DNA from: Morella rubra
Taxonomy: Eukaryota; Streptophyta; Magnoliopsida; Fagales; Myricaceae
Assembly: GCA_003952965.2 (NCBI GenBank)
Contig: CM025854.1
Location: forward strand, 11,291,588 to 11,355,587
Length of the DNA: 64,000 bases
Reading direction: 5' to 3'
This document shows, piece by piece, positions 12,066 to 24,072 of the stretch. Every line of letters starts with the position of its first letter. Position 1 is the stretch's first letter. Position numbers and translations under genes: made by a program. A model generated the notes under the pieces. That model saw nothing but the letters and a program-made list of their open reading frames with translations. It searched no databases and had not been told where the DNA came from.

Positions 12066-12931
12066 GTTAAAAAAAAAAAATAATAAAAAGGTGAAACGCC
12101 TGCTTTGAAAGTCCCCTCTCTCTCACAATTTTAATCTCTCTGGTCTCTGCCCTCTGCCGTTGCCCAGGCCCCAGCCGTGTTGCCGCCGTTGCCGTCCGTT
12201 GGTCGTTGCCCCACCGGCCACCCGCCACCGCCGCACCGTCGCACGACTCACACCACCACTTACAGCCTACAGGTATAAGTTATATCGTATAAAATTAACC
12301 TCTCTCTCTTGTGCGTCTCTGGCTGGCTGCTGCTGCTGCTCTCTTTCGATTTCTTTTCTAATTTTCCAATTTGATTTGCAGTCGAAGATAGTCTCTCAAT
12401 CTCGGATTGGATCATTGCCTTATTGGTGAGTTTTCGTTCCTTTTTTTTTTTCGGTTATTTTGTTTTAGTAGTTTAGGATTTTAGGCAATGAATGAATGAG
12501 GTAAATTTCTTTATTTGAGTTTTATGTGAAATAGATTTTCAATAATTTTTATTGGGTTATTGGTTGGATTATTGTTATTGTTAATTGTTGGATTATTGGA
12601 TTATTTAGGCAAATATATTGTTTTGCTGTGAATTTTTCCACTAGGAAGTTTTCTTCGTGAGTTGCAAAGTTGCGTTTTTTTTTTTTGTTCATATTGCCTA
12701 ATGCCTATGCTAGCTCATCTTTGTTAAATTTATCGTTTCTCCCATTTGTTAAATCTACATTCCATGTTCAAATTGGACACAGTAATCTGCCAACTTATTG
12801 CAACTACATGTTTATTTGCTAAATGATTATTGATTGCATTTATTTATTTTATTAATGCAGATTATTGATTAATGTTGTTTAATTTGCTGAGTGATTATTA
12901 AATTAATTTTCATTTTTGTTTTGTTTAGATA

Positions 12932-15423
12932 ATGGATAAGTTTGTGATAAGAAAGCCACGTAGCGTGGAGTCGTCTAATACTCCTAACGTGGCTACTAAT
13001 TCTGAAGTGGAAAGTAGTTCAAAAAAACCTCGCATTATATTTAGTCCGGATGATATCGTTGCTGACCCAGGGTTACGTAAACCCATTGAAGAATATGATC
13101 TTGGGATTAGGGATCAAGTTCGTAGGGAGTACTTAATAAAAGGTCTTTTCAACCGCATGGCCATAATTTTCCCAAGAAGGAATACGGGCAAGAAATGAGG
13201 GGTTTTAGGGAGACATGGTTTAAAGATTTTAATTGGTTGGAATATAGTGTATCAAAGGATGAGGCGTATTGCTTGTGGTGTTATCTGTTTAGGCGACCTA
13301 GAGGAGGGAAGTCTGGGGGAGATAAGTTTACATCTACGGGCTTTAGCCACTGGAAAAAGGCAGTGGGGTTTTTGTTGAACATGTTGGTGCACATGATAGT
13401 GCTCACAATGAAGCTAGAAGACTATGTGAAGCACTTGAAAATCAGCGACAAAGTGTGTCGCACATGTTATCCGCACACGGGCACGATCAAGAGAATGCTT
13501 ATCGCATTCGTTTAACAGCGGTTTTAGATGCATTCGTTATCTTTTGGGGCAAGGATTAGCTTTTCGTGGTCATGATGAGTCTGAGAGTTCAATAAGGAAG
13601 GGCAATTTTCTTGAGCTTTTGAATGTGTTTTGCCAACGTGATGAAAAAGTTGCTAAGACACTTAACACTAATGCTCCTGGAAACAACCAAATGACTTCTC
13701 CAAAAGTGCAGAAGGAAATGGTGAGTGCTTGTGCAGCTAAAACCACACTTGCCATTATTAAAGAAATTGGGATGGATTTTATTCTCTTATGGTTGATGAG
13801 TCTCGAGATAATTCAGTGAAGGAGCAAATGACAGTGGTTTTGAGATATGTAAACAACGTGGACAGGTGATTGAAAGGTTTCTTGGTGTGGAACATGTTCC
13901 TGATACTTGCTCTGAATCTTTGAAAAAGCTATAGATAAATTGTTTGCAAGACATGGTTGTCAATATCCAGATTGAGAGGTCAAGGGTATGATGGGGCATC
14001 AACATGCGAGGCGAGTTCAATGGGTTGAAGTCGCTCATTTTGAGGGACAATCCTTCTGCTACGTATATCCATTGTTTTGCTCACCAACTTCAATTGGTTA
14101 TTGTGGGTATTGCAAAGAATAACTTGCAAGTTGGTGATTTTTTTAATTATACTTCCAAGATTGTGAATATGGTCGGAGCTTCATGTAAAAGGAAAGATGC
14201 TCTTCGGCAAAGTTGTCATGAGAAGATAGTGGAGCGGTTGGACAAGGGAGAGATTTCTAGTGGAAGGGGCAAAAATCAAGAAACCAGTCTCGCACGACCA
14301 GGTGATTATTATATTTCATTATAATATTAATAGACCATTTAGTTTTTTTTTAATTTGTTTATAGTTTTGTAATTCCTATAATATTGTAGGTGACACTCGT
14401 TGGGGTTCATACCACCTTACAATAATCCGTCTCTTTACTATGTGGTCATCAGTATTGGAAGTGCTTGAACACATAAAAGATGATGGTACTCTATCAGAAC
14501 AAAGATCTCTGGCTATGGGTTTGATGGATAAGATGGAAAGTTTTGAGTTTGTATTCACTATGCATTTGTTGAGGAATATAATGGAATTACAAACGAATTG
14601 TCACAAGCCTTACAACGAAAAGATCAAGACATTGTTAATGCTATGGGTTTGGTTGGAGTTGTGAAGAACAGTTGCAAGAATTGAGAGAGATAGAATGGAT
14701 GAATTTTTGGAAGAAGTTAAAACTTTTTGTGTTGATAACTCTATTAGTGTGCCGAATATGGAAGACATTATACCAATTCGTAGTCGTTCGAGGCGTGGAG
14801 GGCAATTTATTACTTATTTACATCATTTTCGTGTGGAAGTGTTTTGCCAAGTTATTGATTTGATCACTCAGGAGATGGATAATCGGTTCACAGAAGCAAG
14901 TACGGAATTACTTCTTTGCATAGCATGTCTTGATCCAAAAAACTCATTCTCAGCGTTTGATCATGTTAAGTTACGTCGTCTTGCCGAGCTTTATCCAGAA
15001 GATTTTATAGTAGATGATCATTTGATACTTAAAAATCAGCTTAATACCTATATTAGAGATGTTAGAAGAAATGATGTTTTTTCTAGACTTCAAGATATTG
15101 GAGGTCTTGCTGTGAAGATGGTTGAGACAAAAAAGAATACTCTATTTCCATTAGTTTATCGACTTATTGAGTTGGCATTGGTCTTACCAGTTGCGACTGC
15201 AACCGTTGAAAGAGTGTTTTTCTGCAATGAAGATCATCAAAAGTGATTTGCGTAATAGGATGGGGATGATTGGATGAATGATTGCATGATAGTGTACATC
15301 GAGCAAGAAGTTTTTAAAACTATTGAGAACGAAGACATTTTGCAACATTTTCAGAAGATGCAAAATCGTAGGATACAATTGTCACCTTTAGTTGTAGTAC
15401 ATAGTACGGTACGTGTATTCTAA
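12932..15423 (+). pseudogene. hAT transposase-derived gene, copy 2, frameshifted
   Basis: Same architecture as copy 1: MDKFVIRKPRS start after a TTTAG acceptor, TTF-type zinc finger (YSVSKDEAYCLWCYLF, about 13235-13290), DUF4371 body, and an intron at 14302-14389 before DTRWGSYH. A long open stretch at 14695-15246 carries LHHFRVEVF, CLDPKNSFSAFD and LPVATATVERVF of the hAT dimerisation region. The natural end would be the stop at 15421. Frames are broken by single-base changes, some shared with copy 1 (near 13532, 13929 and 14667) and some private (near 14000 and in the T-run at 15220). It is better preserved at the C-terminus than copy 1. Confidence 0.9.
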
Positions 15424-15570
15424 TATTTTTAATGCTTTTAGTCCTTAATTTTCGACATTGTAACTTTAAGACAATTTTTTGTATTACGAAAGAAATTTTT
15501 TTTCTTATCATTTCGCCTTTAAAGTTCGACACCCATAGATTTCAATCCTGGTTCCGTCACTGCGAGTACT

Positions 15571-16464
15571 AAATCAAGTCTGTCCGAACTTGATGCATGT
15601 GAATGGAAGTTTGAATTTCCCTCGATATTAAATAAAAGAAAAAAAATCCATTAAAATTTGTGGTAGACATTTAAAGAAATTTTTATTTATTTAATCCAAC
15701 CCATGCCCATCTAAAGCACTGTTTGTGTCTACTCTGATTAGTTATGACCAATTAAAACTCATACCTAGTGATAAATTTCCTTGAAGGCAAACTATATGTC
15801 AGTCAAAAAGTACATGTCCAACGCAGCAAGTCACCATTCCTCACAACCAATTTATTTTTAATCCAACCTAGATATGACAAGAAAAAAAAAACACAAAAAC
15901 AAAGAACCCACTCTGGATCTTACCCAAAGTTACTAGCTTCCCAAACGTCCCCTATAGAAGCCAATAAATTTTAGAGAAAATATCCCTCATATTTATAGGC
16001 AGAAGTCAATCAACCTCCCAAAAGTTTCAATTATGCCCCTCATGTTAAAAAAAAATAAAAAAAAATAAACCTCCCCCACCTAAAAGTTTCAATTTATCTA
16101 ATTATGCTCCTCATGTTTTAAAAAGAAAAAAAATTAAACCTCCCCCTCAATTCGATTTGGCCATTATAAAATTATTGTCTCTGGCCCCACTTTTGTTTGT
16201 TGTTAGTCTCTCCACTAGGGACTTATTTTATGTTTCTGTAAGATTAGTGAGACTAATTTTATGCTCTTATTATCACGAGTACTGATTCAATTTTCGCGGA
16301 TATCACATGGATTGATTTTGCATTTATTCCTTACTAAAAATATTAAAAATAAAAAAAATGATGTATGAATAAAAAAAATATTTTTAAATAAAAACATAGA
16401 AATTCTATTTTATTTTTTATTTTTATAAATTTATTTATTTTTTCCTAACTTTTATTTAAAAAAA
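15571..16464. other. Intergenic, no gene seen
   Basis: AT-rich sequence with short direct repeats of a AAAAGTTTCAATT...TGTT block (about 16018-16120). No gene is supported. Confidence 0.45.
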
Positions 16465-16992
16465 AGATTAAATACATTTTTCACCCTTGAACTATTGGGG
16501 CATTCACACTTTACACCATAAACTATCAACTTTGAGACATTTCAAACTTGAACTATCGATTATTGTCATATTACCCCATAAATATATGATTTTAGTTAAA
16601 TTGAACAGAGAATTGAATAAAGAATGAACCATATGCATTGTATCTACCTTCTTTAGACTATAAATGATGAAATTACCATTATATTTTTAAGTTGTTTTTC
16701 CTTTTCCTTTTTGTTCTGATTTTTTTATTGTCTTTTTTGCTCATGTTTTGGCTTCTTTTTATAGTCTACTAGTATAATTTCACAATTTTCTAGTCTCACG
16801 AATGCATAAACGATGCGTATGGTTCCTTGTTTTTGTCCAATTCTTTGTTCAATTTAACGAAAATTATATATCTATAGTGCAATGTAATAGAAATCAGTAG
16901 TTTGAGGGTGAAATCTCTCAAAGTTGATAGTTTAGGGTATAAAATGTAAATGACCCCATAGTTTAAGGGTAAAAATATATATTTAAACTTTT
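16465..16992. repeat. Foldback (MITE-like) element 1
   Basis: Inverted arms of about 160-190 bp, roughly three-quarters identical by eye, at about 16465-16650 and 16800-16992. Matching blocks include AAACTATCAACTTTGAGA and TTAAATTGAACARAGAATTG. The AT-rich centre has no coding capacity. No target duplication could be settled because the flanks are poly-A/T. Confidence 0.7.
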
Positions 16993-17154
16993 CAAAAAAT
17001 TATTTCTTGTTAGAAAATGGGATTACACCTTCCCACTTTCAGAGTCATTTCAGTTTATTAAGTGCCATTCAGCTGCTATGGTTGCATAGAAACTTGGAGT
17101 ACGTCCTCCTTTACCAAACTGTGACTCACTTTTTATTATTGGTAATTAATTTTG

Positions 17155-20100
17155 GGGGTAAAATCATAGTTAGCTCCGTAAGTATGAGAAAAAAATCCCA
17201 AAACAAATTTAACCTAACTTTAAACATCAATTCACACCTCCCGAAATTAGGTTAAATTAAAAAATATGAAAAATGACCAAAATGCCCCTCCAAGATAAAA
17301 TTACTAAAAATATTAAAAATAATTAAAAATAAAAAACAATATTTTTTTAAAAAAATTAATTTTTTAAAAATAAAACTAAAACTTTGTTTCAATAATTTAT
17401 TGATTTAGTCTTGGAGGGGCATTTTGGTCATTTTACGTAATTTTCCGTCAGACTTAAAGCCTAATTTGAACGGGGGGCGTGAATTGATGAGTTTCAAAAG
17501 TTAAAGTCTTAAATTGTCATTTTGAAAGTTACGGGGCTAAGTATGTGTCACGCCCCGTGCTCGTACTTATCCCTTAGGCTCACTTAATATACACACAAGA
17601 CGGGAATTACGGTACGAAACTAAACTTATTGATGGAAGTCTAAATTGCCCTTGGGAAAAAGCTCAGCGGAAGACTTACAAATTAAAAAAGGTAACCACGG
17701 GGGTCACAAAAATAGTTAGAATTTTAGTACAGGTTTTTGCAAAGTTGCACTACTATATTTAGTGTACTAAAGCGTTTTTAGAAAACTAGTGGGGAAAAGT
17801 GCAATAAAGATTAAGCTTAATAAAACCCAAAACGTGACTTATACACCAGTTACAAAAGCGTCCTTCTGAGGACTACGATAAAAACGCTAGTTACAAAAGG
17901 TGAGCCTACTAAGATGCTCACTGAGCTTATATCGCCGTGATATCCACAAAATAAAACCGTTTGAAATACAATCTAGAAACGGAATCAGCCTACTCCTCGT
18001 AATTGTTTCACCACCTGTTAAAAGAATTCGAATACAAGCAAACAAAACAAAAGACGGGGTGAATCATACAGATCCAATAAGGTCAGGGAGGGGACATGAC
18101 AATTATGAAAGGAAATAGTATGTGAAGACATGGCAATACATAACATATGACAACGACATATCAAAAAATGTAACATATTATAATATGATACGTGATAAAG
18201 TATGCGTGCTTTCATACAATCAAGACATATATTGATGCACATGTAATGAGACAATGAGATGATGCTATGCACCTATTTCCCATCTATTCCTTTGGGGTTG
18301 AGGTATTTTTGCCTTCTGCTCTGTTCACCCCTAGAGTTGGGTTATGCATCCCTCCTCCCCTCCGGGACTTGTCCCATGCTACCTGCGCTAGGATCATTTC
18401 ATAGTAGGCACTTTGCCCCATAGGAGCCACCCTTTTCTCATAGCGGTGGGTTGCACTCTCTCCTTAGTGAACTGTACCATCACCCATTATTATGGAAAAC
18501 AACTCGGGTAAATTCGGTTTTCATTCCTTGGTCTTGATCCACTAAATGATTTATGATATGAATGCAACCATTGATGCTCATTCATTTGCATAAAATAATG
18601 TAACATGTAATCATGATTCATGATTAATCATTTATTCATAGATTCATAACTCCATACCGAATCAAGGCATTCATAATATTCCAAAAGAATTAATGAACTT
18701 CAAGTAAACGTTTTATTCTATTCATTTACAAGTATATTCATAAGTTCTATATTCCTTTATGTATTCCTTGCTTTTATTAAACCAGTAAATTTAGCAACTT
18801 GATTTCAAGTTCTTTATTAAATTTTAAAGACACTTTTATGATTTCTAAGACTTTATTAGCTTAGCTTTTCATTAGTAAATTATGTCTTTAATCCTTTTCT
18901 TGAATTATTGTCTTTTCCAACACAATTATACCTATAATTGACTCATTTTCCCTTTTGTTTGAAACAGACTAAATCAATTATCATAAAAAACGTAGAAATT
19001 CACTAATTGTGTACCGTTTAGGCCTCCTAGGCCCTGATGGGTCAGATTACTAACTCAAAATACTCCCTAAGGTTATTTAGAATTATTGGGCTCAAAAGTC
19101 CATTTGTGGACCTTAACGGGCCGTGTGATTTGGGCCCTCTAAATAAGTTAGTTTGAGCTCAAATTTTTACACATATAACCTTTTTCTCTACTTTACATGA
19201 CCATAAGCCCAGTTTTTCTATTGGGACTCTTTTACCCCTTCGTTTACATAGAAATACTGAAACTACCCTTAGAGACCTCCATGGGCATTTTTGACCTTTA
19301 CTGACCTCCGATTGAGCTAAAATTTTTACTGTAATATCCTGAATACCTACACTACCTATTTGGAAAGTTTCACACAAAAATTCCAAGGATTTCTTGAGTT
19401 TGTTTTGGACAGTGCCCATTTTCTATGTTAAACCCTAACTAATGTTGTTGCATGTTATAGATCTTGCTTCTAAATACCGTATTTCAATGATCTACCACTC
19501 TTACACATATTAATAATATCACAGAGCACATATTACATGATATCAGTGAGAAAACAAGATCAAAATAAAGCCACTTAATAAATCAACACATGAGCACCAT
19601 TTCCTTGCCATTTTGGAACTTTGTAAGCATCAAACTTATCTTTGAGTTCATAGGCTTCCTTTCAACGCCTTGCCTTGCCATATTCACATCTCAAAATCCA
19701 TCCTTGCCATTCGGCCCTCAGCAAACTTTTCATATTGCATAACTTTGAAACATAACATATGACCTATGTTTCACAAGTCATAAAAATAGGCATGCAACAT
19801 CATCCACCAACATCGAAGGCAAAACCGTGGCCCTCCCTTTCTCCAAATACAATATTTGGCCACTGATGTGGTCTACAACACAACCAAGTTTCTTCTTACA
19901 CAAGCAAATATTACACATCACCACATTCTTGCAAAATAGCCAAAGAAAACCTAATATTTTTGACATGCAAATACACTTAGCACATAATCTTATGTTGAAA
20001 ACTAATCCTCTGCATTTCCTCCTTGCATCCAATGTATATGGCAGGATCAGCAAGTAAAAACATACAAGTACATGCTTTCAACAAAAATGCAAGAAACTAC

Positions 20101-20943
20101 CCCTTACCTCTACACCTTTTTCTGTTCTTTTTCTTTGTCTACTTCTCCTCTTTTTTCTTCTTCTCCGACCTCTCTTTCTCCCTTCTCTCTCTTTTTTTTT
20201 TCTTTCTTCTTCTTTCTTTCTTTTTCTCTCTTTTCTTCACTCTTTCTTTCTCTAAGACTCATGGCAATCCACCTCTTTGCCGTGAGTCTCCCCTTTTATA
20301 AAGTCCCCAAATTTCGTCTCTTCTCAAGCTATGATTACCTACAATCTTAAGGGCAAGCTACTTGTGTTTTAGAGAGTTCAACAACTACAAGCAACCTTCA
20401 ACAATTGGCTAGCCTCTTTTACAATAAGATTTTCTACACTTGGCAAGAAGATGAGATTTTGTCTCCTAAGAGAGGAGATGGCCAGCCATGCTTATGGTAA
20501 TTAAATTAATGAATTTTGTAATTAACTGATTTTAATCAAGCAAAGAGACAATTTAAAAGAATTAACTTAGGTCAAAAGTATAACAATAATAAAAGAAAGG
20601 AAATCATAAAATCATTTAGGTGAAAAAAAATCAAGAATTAAACATAAGGAAATTGCATTTTAATTTTCGGAAATAAGGTAGAAAAATCATGTTTCCATAA
20701 GAAATGTAAAAAAACCAAAGAAAATCATCACATACTTAATTAAAATTGTGAGTAATAACTAATGCACTAAAAGCATGAATTTATATCAAAGGAAAATTGA
20801 AAAAGAACTCAACAAAAATGACTACTAAAAGATCATAAGTAAAGACATACATCTATTAAGAGCTTAAAAAAAAGGTTCAAAAGGGAGGGGTGTCACACTA
20901 TGATTTTTGGTTATACTTACGGGGCTAATTATGACTTTACCCC
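17155..20943. mobile_element. Foldback element 2 with 9-bp target duplication, split by a solo LTR
   Basis: The ends GGGGTAAAATCAT and ATGACTTTACCCC are inverted. The flanks are a perfect 9-bp duplication, TTAATTTTG, at 17146-17154 and 20944-20952, the length usual for Mutator-like elements. Without the inserted LTR (17546-20897) the element is about 437 bp. Long inverted arms share AAATGACCAAAATGCCCCTC. The core (AAGATAAAATTACTAAAAAT) also occurs in the foldback at 22192, so the two are relatives. The right arm carries an extra copy of its terminal block (TTACGGGGCTAA twice). Confidence 0.75.
17546..20897. mobile_element. Solo LTR, long-LTR (Tekay/Del-like) family, copy 1
   Basis: It starts TGTCACGCCCCGTGCTCGTA and ends GGGTGTCACA, so it has TG...CA termini with a short inverted repeat. 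Flanks are GTATG and CTATG, a 5-bp duplication with one mismatch. Length is 3352 bp. It lacks any gag or pol coding capacity and resembles the element at 26645-30017 in its first 30 bases, in an interior GGGTTATGC block and in a pyrimidine-rich tract beginning TACCCCTTACCTCT (20100). A TATA-like TTTTATAAAG lies at 20295-20304. LTRs of this size with TGTNACG ends are known from chromovirus-type gypsy elements of plants; the lineage is inferred. Confidence 0.75.
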
Positions 20944-20952
20944 TTAATTTTG

Positions 20953-22183
20953 ATAATCATTTTCAAAGTTAAATTTTTTGAGAAAATACACCTTACACTC
21001 CCAAACTATGGGGTATTAACACTTTGTGCCTACATCTTCCAATTTCGTGACACTGAGCCCAAGAACTTTCAAAATTTATCAATTTGCACCCCAAAGGCAA
21101 AATTGCCATTGAGTCTCACGATAAATACACCATGTGAGGTCCACATGATTCACCCTCACTTGTAATATCCATTTTGCCCTCCATTATGTCTAAAACTGTC
21201 GAGAGAGGGAAAATATTCCAACACTTAGCTTCTTCTCCATTCTCAATTCAACACTCCAACTTTCCTACCTACTGCTCTCTTCGGCGCTCACCAATTGATT
21301 CCAGCTAAAAGCAATTTAATACTCCAACTTTCTTACGGGTATGCAAATCATAAATTGATGGATGGGCTTTTTTGTTTATTTTAAAGTTTTGGCCATTTTT
21401 CAATGGTAAATGTGGTATTGAAAATTTTAGGGTTTGTCATTTTTCGAGAAATGTTCGTTAGGTTTGGGTACTTTACGTAAGTAGCACATTTTAAAGTGGC
21501 TTGCATGTATCAACTACTTGGAATCGTCGAATTTGTCTTCTATGTATCAAATATGAAAACCCCTAGTTGTCCTATGGTCCTCTTGTGTCCCCCATTATTG
21601 AATCTGTTGGCATTATTTTACTTTTCACTCAGAGTAAGCTCTGTGGTCTCATAAAGTATTTGTTTGGTGCGTTGTTTACATTTCGAAAAGCATGTGTGTC
21701 TCCTTTGTTCACGTTCTGCACACAAAAAAGAAAAGGAAAAAAAAAGACAATGTTACTTTCACACCACAAGTGCACTTATTTTTACTATTTATGCTTGACC
21801 CACACAAGTCCTACCGTATCCGTTGAAGTTGTTTTATCTGATAGCTCTATTTATTTATTGCATTTCATATTCTAAGCTGAATTTTATAGTACTTGATAAG
21901 TGTCTCAAAAGATAATTACAAAACAACTTTTATCACCCTATTTGGACATTAGAGTGGAATTTAAAGCGTTTGGATTAAAAAATACACCAAGAGAAGTTTA
22001 GACTATTAGGAATCATAATTTTTTTAACTTATTCGTTAATTTTGGTATTATTTACATAGAGGATGTCCTCATCTATTCAAAATCAACAGTAGACATTTAA
22101 ATACATTTTTATTTATTTTGAGGAAGCGAAGATTTATCTGGCCCATCAAGCTTGAGCCAGAGAATTATAATATGTATGTAGAG
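20953..22183. other. Spacer with one unpaired foldback arm
   Basis: The stretch 20980-21180 (ACACCTTACACTCCCAAACT onward) resembles the arms of the foldback family around it but has no inverted partner nearby. The remainder is AT-rich with no supported gene. Confidence 0.4.
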
Positions 22184-22191
22184 AAGAAAAA

Positions 22192-22705
22192 TGGGTAATG
22201 TCATTGTTCGTCCATCAACTATGGGTCAATTGCAATTGCGCCCCTTAGCTATCAGAACTGTGATTTACGTGTTCTAAGTTTTAGACATTCTCAATGTTCG
22301 CCCCCCGTCTAAATCAACCATTAATTCTGACTTAAATGCCTATAAAATGACTGAAATACCCTCAAAGACAATTTCAAAAAATAAATAAATATTTGAGAAA
22401 TAAATTAAAAATATATATAGATTACTGAAATAGAGTTTCAATAGTTTTATTTGAAAAATATTACCTTTTTTTAATATAATTTTTTTTTTATTTTTAATGA
22501 ATTTTCTAATATTTTTAGTAATTTTATCTTGAATGGTCATTTTGGTCATTTCACAGGCATTTCCGTTTGACTTAACGGATGATTTGGATGAGGGGCGAAC
22601 ATTGAGAATGTCTGAAACTTAGAGGACGTAAATTGCAGTTATGATAGTTAAGGGGCGTAATTGTAATTGACCCATAGTTAAGGGGTGAACAATGACATTA
22701 CCCCT
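22192..22705. repeat. Foldback (MITE-like) element 3
   Basis: Arms of about 180 bp are inverted and well matched (TGGGTAATGTCATTGTTC against its complement near 22705, both with ACTATGGGTCAATT). An 8-bp flank, AAGAAAAA, is repeated at 22184-22191 and 22706-22713. The core matches foldback element 2. No coding capacity. Confidence 0.75.
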
Positions 22706-22713
22706 AAGAAAAA

Positions 22714-23609
22714 GTATTTGTAATCGTTGTAGTATATCCTAGGTGCGTACTTGGGGAGGAGGGGATTTTATGCTTTGGTTTTTCTACACATTGTAGAGGA
22801 GAGGAGTAGGTGGTGGAATAGATGTCGCACGTCTCCTCCTACTGGTTGTAGACCTCATTTTCCGACTGCCGACTGCCGACTGCCAACTGTTTCTCTGTAG
22901 GTGGAGAGGCTTTTTGTGGTAAAGTGGGTGGGAGAAGTGACTACTGTACATAGTGCATCCTTGCATTTGCTCTAGTTTTCAAGAGTTCGCTACTTATGAG
23001 GGAAGACGATCACTCTTTCCTTATTCAGTGATCTTGTATGGCTGATTGGACTTGTCATTAAAGGACCTTTATGCGGAAGAAGCTTTCCTTCTGCAGACGA
23101 GGCTTAACAAAGCAAATGAAGAAATCCTTCCAAGCCTACGCCATTGGTATAGGGACCTTTTGGACTTCAGCCTCTTACACGGGGAAAGGGCCTCTAGGGC
23201 TTTTCCTGCAAGGATTACATGCCCTCGCTAGGTTGGACTTAGTCAAGTGTGCCGAGAAGTATCTAACCCATTAGTAACCCCCCTCCCCCAACAATTCTCT
23301 GGGGCTTGGTACATGTGGCCTGGAGAATGTCACCATAATCGCGAGGCCAACTTTTTCTGTAGACACAATGTGTCGCGCCTGTTCACTTAGCATCCTTTCA
23401 TCTCATATGCACCTTGTCAAGACTTTACGTGCTCCTTGAGATGTGGTTGGGACCTTCCCATCCCCGCACAATTATTTTTTTGAAATTTTGGAACGTCCTT
23501 TAAAAGGAAGGAACAGGTTTTTCATCTACACTCTTCTATAGACCGCGTTTTCTTTCCTTCTGCTTTCTCGAGTTTTCTTCCTTGATCTCTTGCGTTTTCC
23601 GATTCAGAT
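22714..23609 (+). other. Upstream part of the Tat-like remnant, unassigned
   Basis: It contains three head-to-tail copies of CGACTGC (22865-22885). An open stretch at 23071-23274 gives an unfamiliar 67-residue peptide (includes LGLFLQGLHALARLD). A TTTAAAAGG TATA-like box at 23500 precedes a pyrimidine-rich leader that runs into the F-box-like start at 23610. No protein family was recognised for the small open frame. Confidence 0.35.
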
Positions 23610-24072
23610 ATGACCAATCGTATTATTTTTCCCATGAATGAAGAGGCCTTGGTCATGGAGTTACGGTCGAGGTACACAAAGGAGTCACTGGCATAGGCGC
23701 GGTCTTTGTAGAAATAATCCGACAGCTATACAACGTAGGAGCCACTAATGGACTTATCCAGAAGTTCAAAGAAGTTGCAAAAGACAGCCATCAATTGGTA
23801 CTATACTTCCTAACAATCATGTATTAATCCTAGGTGGAGAGAATCACCACTAAGCACACAACCTACTCTGGGGGACTGACGATGAGAGTTAGCAGACGAT
23901 AAAGGAATTCTTTTCAGAAAAATTAAAGGTTGCTTACAATCCATGTTTCATATGGGGAATAATTTTTCACATGGAAAATTATATCTCGTGCCCATATGGC
24001 TACAACCCTATTTTCATGTCTGATCGAGGAGGAAGGATTCGAAGAAAAAATCTTTGTAAAACATGTTATTGA
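23610..24072 (+). pseudogene. F-box-like gene remnant A (At1g67623-like)
   Basis: A start ATGACCAATCG follows a pyrimidine-rich leader, but the frame breaks within about 30 codons. Across frames it matches the pseudogene at 55897-56511: FVEIIRQLYNVGAT against FVEAARHLLEEGIT, then MENYISCPYGYNP and SDRGGR against VENYIPCPDSYNP and VDRGRK. DNA similarity extends into the 3' end (CTTTGTAAAACAT). I infer the first member of a two-gene cassette. The family assignment rests on the better-preserved partner copy, since no F-box is readable here. Confidence 0.6.

Larger units (their letters stand above)
11824..15562 (+). mobile_element. hAT-superfamily DNA transposon, copy 2
   Basis: The left end reads CAGTGGCGGAA. 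The right end reads TTCCGTCACTG, one transition away from the perfect inverted repeat. A perfect 8-bp target duplication, CGAGTACT, lies at 11816-11823 and 15563-15570. The interior is nearly identical to copy 1 apart from scattered indels and a single unit of the 135-bp repeat that is triplicated in copy 1. Same orientation as copy 1. Confidence 0.93.

Noticed and set aside
20023..20350. Phe/Ser/Leu-rich membrane-like frames
   Set aside because: They translate a pyrimidine microsatellite inside the solo LTR. Two frames look alike because of the repeat, not because of coding.
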